Assembly (NCBI GenBank): GCA_964431495.1
Contig: CAYSJU010000005.1
Coordinates: 19,927 to 83,926 of the forward strand
Length of the DNA: 64,000 nt
From: CAYSJU01 sp964431495
GTDB taxonomy: Bacteria > Omnitrophota > Gorgyraeia > Tantalellales > Tantalellaceae
Direction of reading: 5' to 3'
This document shows positions 62,534 to 64,000 of this stretch, in pieces. Every line of letters begins with the position of its first letter. Position 1 is the first letter of the stretch. The position numbers were made by a program, and so were the translations under genes. The notes under the pieces are model-generated. The model was not told the DNA's origin, made no database searches, and was given only the letters and a program-made list of their open reading frames with translations.

Positions 62534-63724
62534 ATGAAACCCGTCAAAGAGCAATTGGACATCATAAAAAGGGGCACGGAAGAGATAATAAGTATCCCTG
62601 AGCTCAAGGAAAAACTTTCTTCAAAGAAACCACTTATCGTTAAAGCTGGATTCGACCCTTCGGCGCCTGATATACATCTGGGGCATACGGTCCTGCTTCG
62701 CAAGATGGCACACTTTCAACAACTTGGCCACAGGGTGTTCTTTCTTATCGGTGATTTCACGGGCCGCATAGGGGATCCTTCAGGCCAGTCCAAAACGCGC
62801 CGGCATCTTTCGGAAGAAGATGTCAAGGAGAACGCAAAGACCTATAAAAAACAGATATTCAAGATACTTGATAAAGAAAAGACTGAAGTGGCCTTTAATT
62901 CAAAATGGTGCTCAAAACTCGGAACCGAAGGCATATTTGACCTCACGTCGCGATACACTGTTGCTCGGATGCTGGAGAGGGATGATTTCATTAACAGGTA
63001 TAAGAAAAACGAACCGATAAGCATAACTGAATTCCTGTATCCGCTTTTGCAGGGATACGATTCCGTTGTAATGAAAGCGGATGTGGAACTCGGTGGCACT
63101 GATCAAAAATTTAACCTGCTTGTCGCAAGAGATCTTCAGAGGAGTTACGGAGTTGCGCCGCAGGTGATAATCACAATGCCAATACTTGAGGGGCTTGACG
63201 GCGTGGAAAAGATGTCGAAATCTCTCAATAACTATGTAGGCATAAATGAACCACCGGATGAGATGTTCGGCAAGATCATGTCCGTTTCCGATGATCTGAT
63301 GTGGAGATATTATGAGCTTTTGACAGATATGGATTATGCGCAATTACGCAAGGAAACTGAAAAAGGGAAGAGACATCCGAAAGAAGTGAAAGCAGGGCTG
63401 GCGGAAAATATCGTATCAGAATATCACGGCATCGGGGCCGCGAAAAAAGCCAGTGCAAAATTTGATGCTGTTTTCGCGAAAAAAGAAATACCGGAGGACG
63501 TCGGGACTTTTTCTTTTGATGCGGATAAGATCGGGATAATAGACCTGATCAAAGAGGTAAAATTTGCTAAGTCCGGGAGCGAGGCCAGAAGGCTTGTTGA
63601 TCAGTCTGCCGTTTCCCTGGAAGGCAAAAAGATAACTGATGTGGATGCAGAAGTAAATTTGACCAGGGCAGGGAAGATTCTTAAAGTCGGCAAACGCAGA
63701 TTTGCCCGGGTTTTGCGGGGGTAG
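62534..63724 (+). CDS. tyrS: Tyrosyl-tRNA synthetase
   Basis: 396 residues, class I synthetase of the TyrRZ-like clade with C-terminal S4 domain. HIGH-like DIHLGHTVLLRKM, tyrosine/ATP pocket GGTDQKFNLLVARDLQ, KMSKS motif in VEKMSKSLNNYVG, and S4 domain in the last 60 residues (AKSGSEARRLVDQSAVSLEGKKI). Charges tRNA-Tyr. No ribosome site is seen before the ATG, fitting a leaderless transcript from the promoter just upstream. Confidence 0.96.
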   Translation: MKPVKEQLDIIKRGTEEIISIPELKEKLSSKKPLIVKAGFDPSAPDIHLGHTVLLRKMAHFQQLGHRVFFLIGDFTGRIGDPSGQSKTRRHLSEEDVKENAKTYKKQIFKILDKEKTEVAFNSKWCSKLGTEGIFDLTSRYTVARMLERDDFINRYKKNEPISITEFLYPLLQGYDSVVMKADVELGGTDQKFNLLVARDLQRSYGVAPQVIITMPILEGLDGVEKMSKSLNNYVGINEPPDEMFGKIMSVSDDLMWRYYELLTDMDYAQLRKETEKGKRHPKEVKAGLAENIVSEYHGIGAAKKASAKFDAVFAKKEIPEDVGTFSFDADKIGIIDLIKEVKFAKSGSEARRLVDQSAVSLEGKKITDVDAEVNLTRAGKILKVGKRRFARVLRG

Positions 63725-63731
63725 GGCGCCC

Positions 63732-63760
63732 TTGTGTTCCTTGCTTTTTTATGGTATAAT
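63732..63760 (+). promoter_or_regulatory. rRNA operon promoter, upstream copy
   Basis: TTGTGT (63732-63737), 17-base spacer, TATAAT (63755-63760) with an extended TGG before it. The transcript would run into the 16S gene. Confidence 0.55.
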
Positions 63761-63823
63761 TATAGTAGGCGGTGTGTAAATAGTTTATAGGGAATCCCTC
63801 CCCAGAAATTTCATATAAAACAC

Positions 63824-63851
63824 TTGACAACTTAGTTTATTCATGTACAAT
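63824..63851 (+). promoter_or_regulatory. rRNA operon promoter, main copy
   Basis: TTGACA (63824-63829, consensus), 16-base spacer, TACAAT (63846-63851). Lies about 90 bases before the 16S rRNA 5' end. With the copy at 63732 it makes a tandem rRNA promoter pair. Confidence 0.75.
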
Positions 63852-63896
63852 GACAGCTCGCGGATAAACCCGCAATTGTAGGAAGTTCTATATATT

Positions 63897-63908
63897 TGTT
63901 CTTTGAAA
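63897..63908 (+). promoter_or_regulatory. boxA antitermination site in the rRNA leader
   Basis: TGTTCTTTGAAA matches the boxA pattern TGYTCTTTRAMA bound by NusB/NusE, which lets RNA polymerase pass through rRNA genes. It is in the expected place just before 16S. Confidence 0.65.
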
Positions 63909-63942
63909 TTAAACAACCAAATGCGCGGGGATCAAAAAATTC

Positions 63943-64000
63943 AAATTGGAGAGTTTGATCCTGGCTCAGAACGAACGCTGGCGGCGTGGATTAGGCATGC
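63943..64000 (+). rRNA. rrs: 16S ribosomal RNA, 5' end (truncated by window edge)
   Basis: The universal 16S start GAGAGTTTGATCCTGGCTCAG-type sequence is present, followed by the helix sequence GAACGCTGGCGGCGTGGATTAGGCATGC. Only about 58 bases are in the window, so the phylum cannot be read from it, though the string is compatible with a PVC/Omnitrophota relative. Leader with two promoters and boxA precedes it. Confidence 0.95.

Noticed and set aside
63725..63942. tRNA gene in the spacer between tyrS and 16S
   Set aside because: No T-arm GGTTCRA-type sequence or cloverleaf seen; promoters and boxA explain the stretch.

Overview
The window looks like one contig of a Gram-negative, LPS-making member of the PVC/Omnitrophota (former OP3) lineage. 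Reasons: complete Kdo and heptose genes with Lpt export parts (a true outer membrane), a dense block of bacterial housekeeping genes, a bacterial 16S rRNA 5' end at the right edge, and a single reading frame of 5,101 codons (giant multidomain genes have been reported in Omnitrophota). The phylum call is an inference; the last 58 bases are too short a piece of 16S to prove it. A run of ten Ns at 12095-12104 is a scaffold join.

Layout, left to right. 1-5000: a glycosyltransferase and three heptosyltransferases (a fourth enters from the left) with a macro-domain protein, building LPS core. 5000-6000: a small exported protein and a thioredoxin. 6000-15000: heptose kinase, kdsB-kdsA-kdsD-kdsC, a queuosine insert (queD-queC-queE-queF), a lipid A-type acyltransferase, lptC and lptB. 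15000-22700: hpf, trigger factor, clpP, a serine-pathway pair (class V aminotransferase and serA), a LeuA/homocitrate-synthase-like enzyme and a poly-Q/P exported protein. 22700-29900: purA, an OmpA-type lipoprotein and the isoprenoid/envelope string uppS-cdsA-dxr-rseP-ispG. 29900-38900: proS, a PilZ protein, rimP-nusA-infB, trpS, scpA-scpB. 38900-46200: pheA-hisC-aroF-tyrA, cmk, plsC, rpsA. 46200-46750: the only minus-strand gene. 47177-62482: the giant gene behind its own promoter. 62500-64000: tyrS and the start of an rRNA operon with tandem promoters.

How it fits together: most genes are packed head to tail with ATGA/GTGA/TTGA overlaps, so they form a few long operons for envelope synthesis, translation, aromatic amino acids and division. 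The giant gene stands apart, isolated, with a strong promoter and flanked upstream by an IS605-like hairpin remnant. Its product begins with a signal peptide, carries a Tiki/ChaN-like region, several membrane segments, two near-identical GH5-like (clan GH-A) barrels with both catalytic glutamates, YD/RHS-like repeats, a Nudix domain and four copies of a membrane module with an HExxH motif, a GGxxGN motif and an NxxSxxxE motif that parallels site-2 proteases. This four-fold module is the best candidate for an undescribed system here.

Secondary items of interest are structured intergenic repeats (2182-2382; 15129-15227 with a third copy at 26398-26442), diverse imperfect palindromes sitting on stop codons, and an attenuator-like terminator directly after the promoter of the rimP-nusA-infB operon. 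No tRNA, CRISPR array or prophage was seen.
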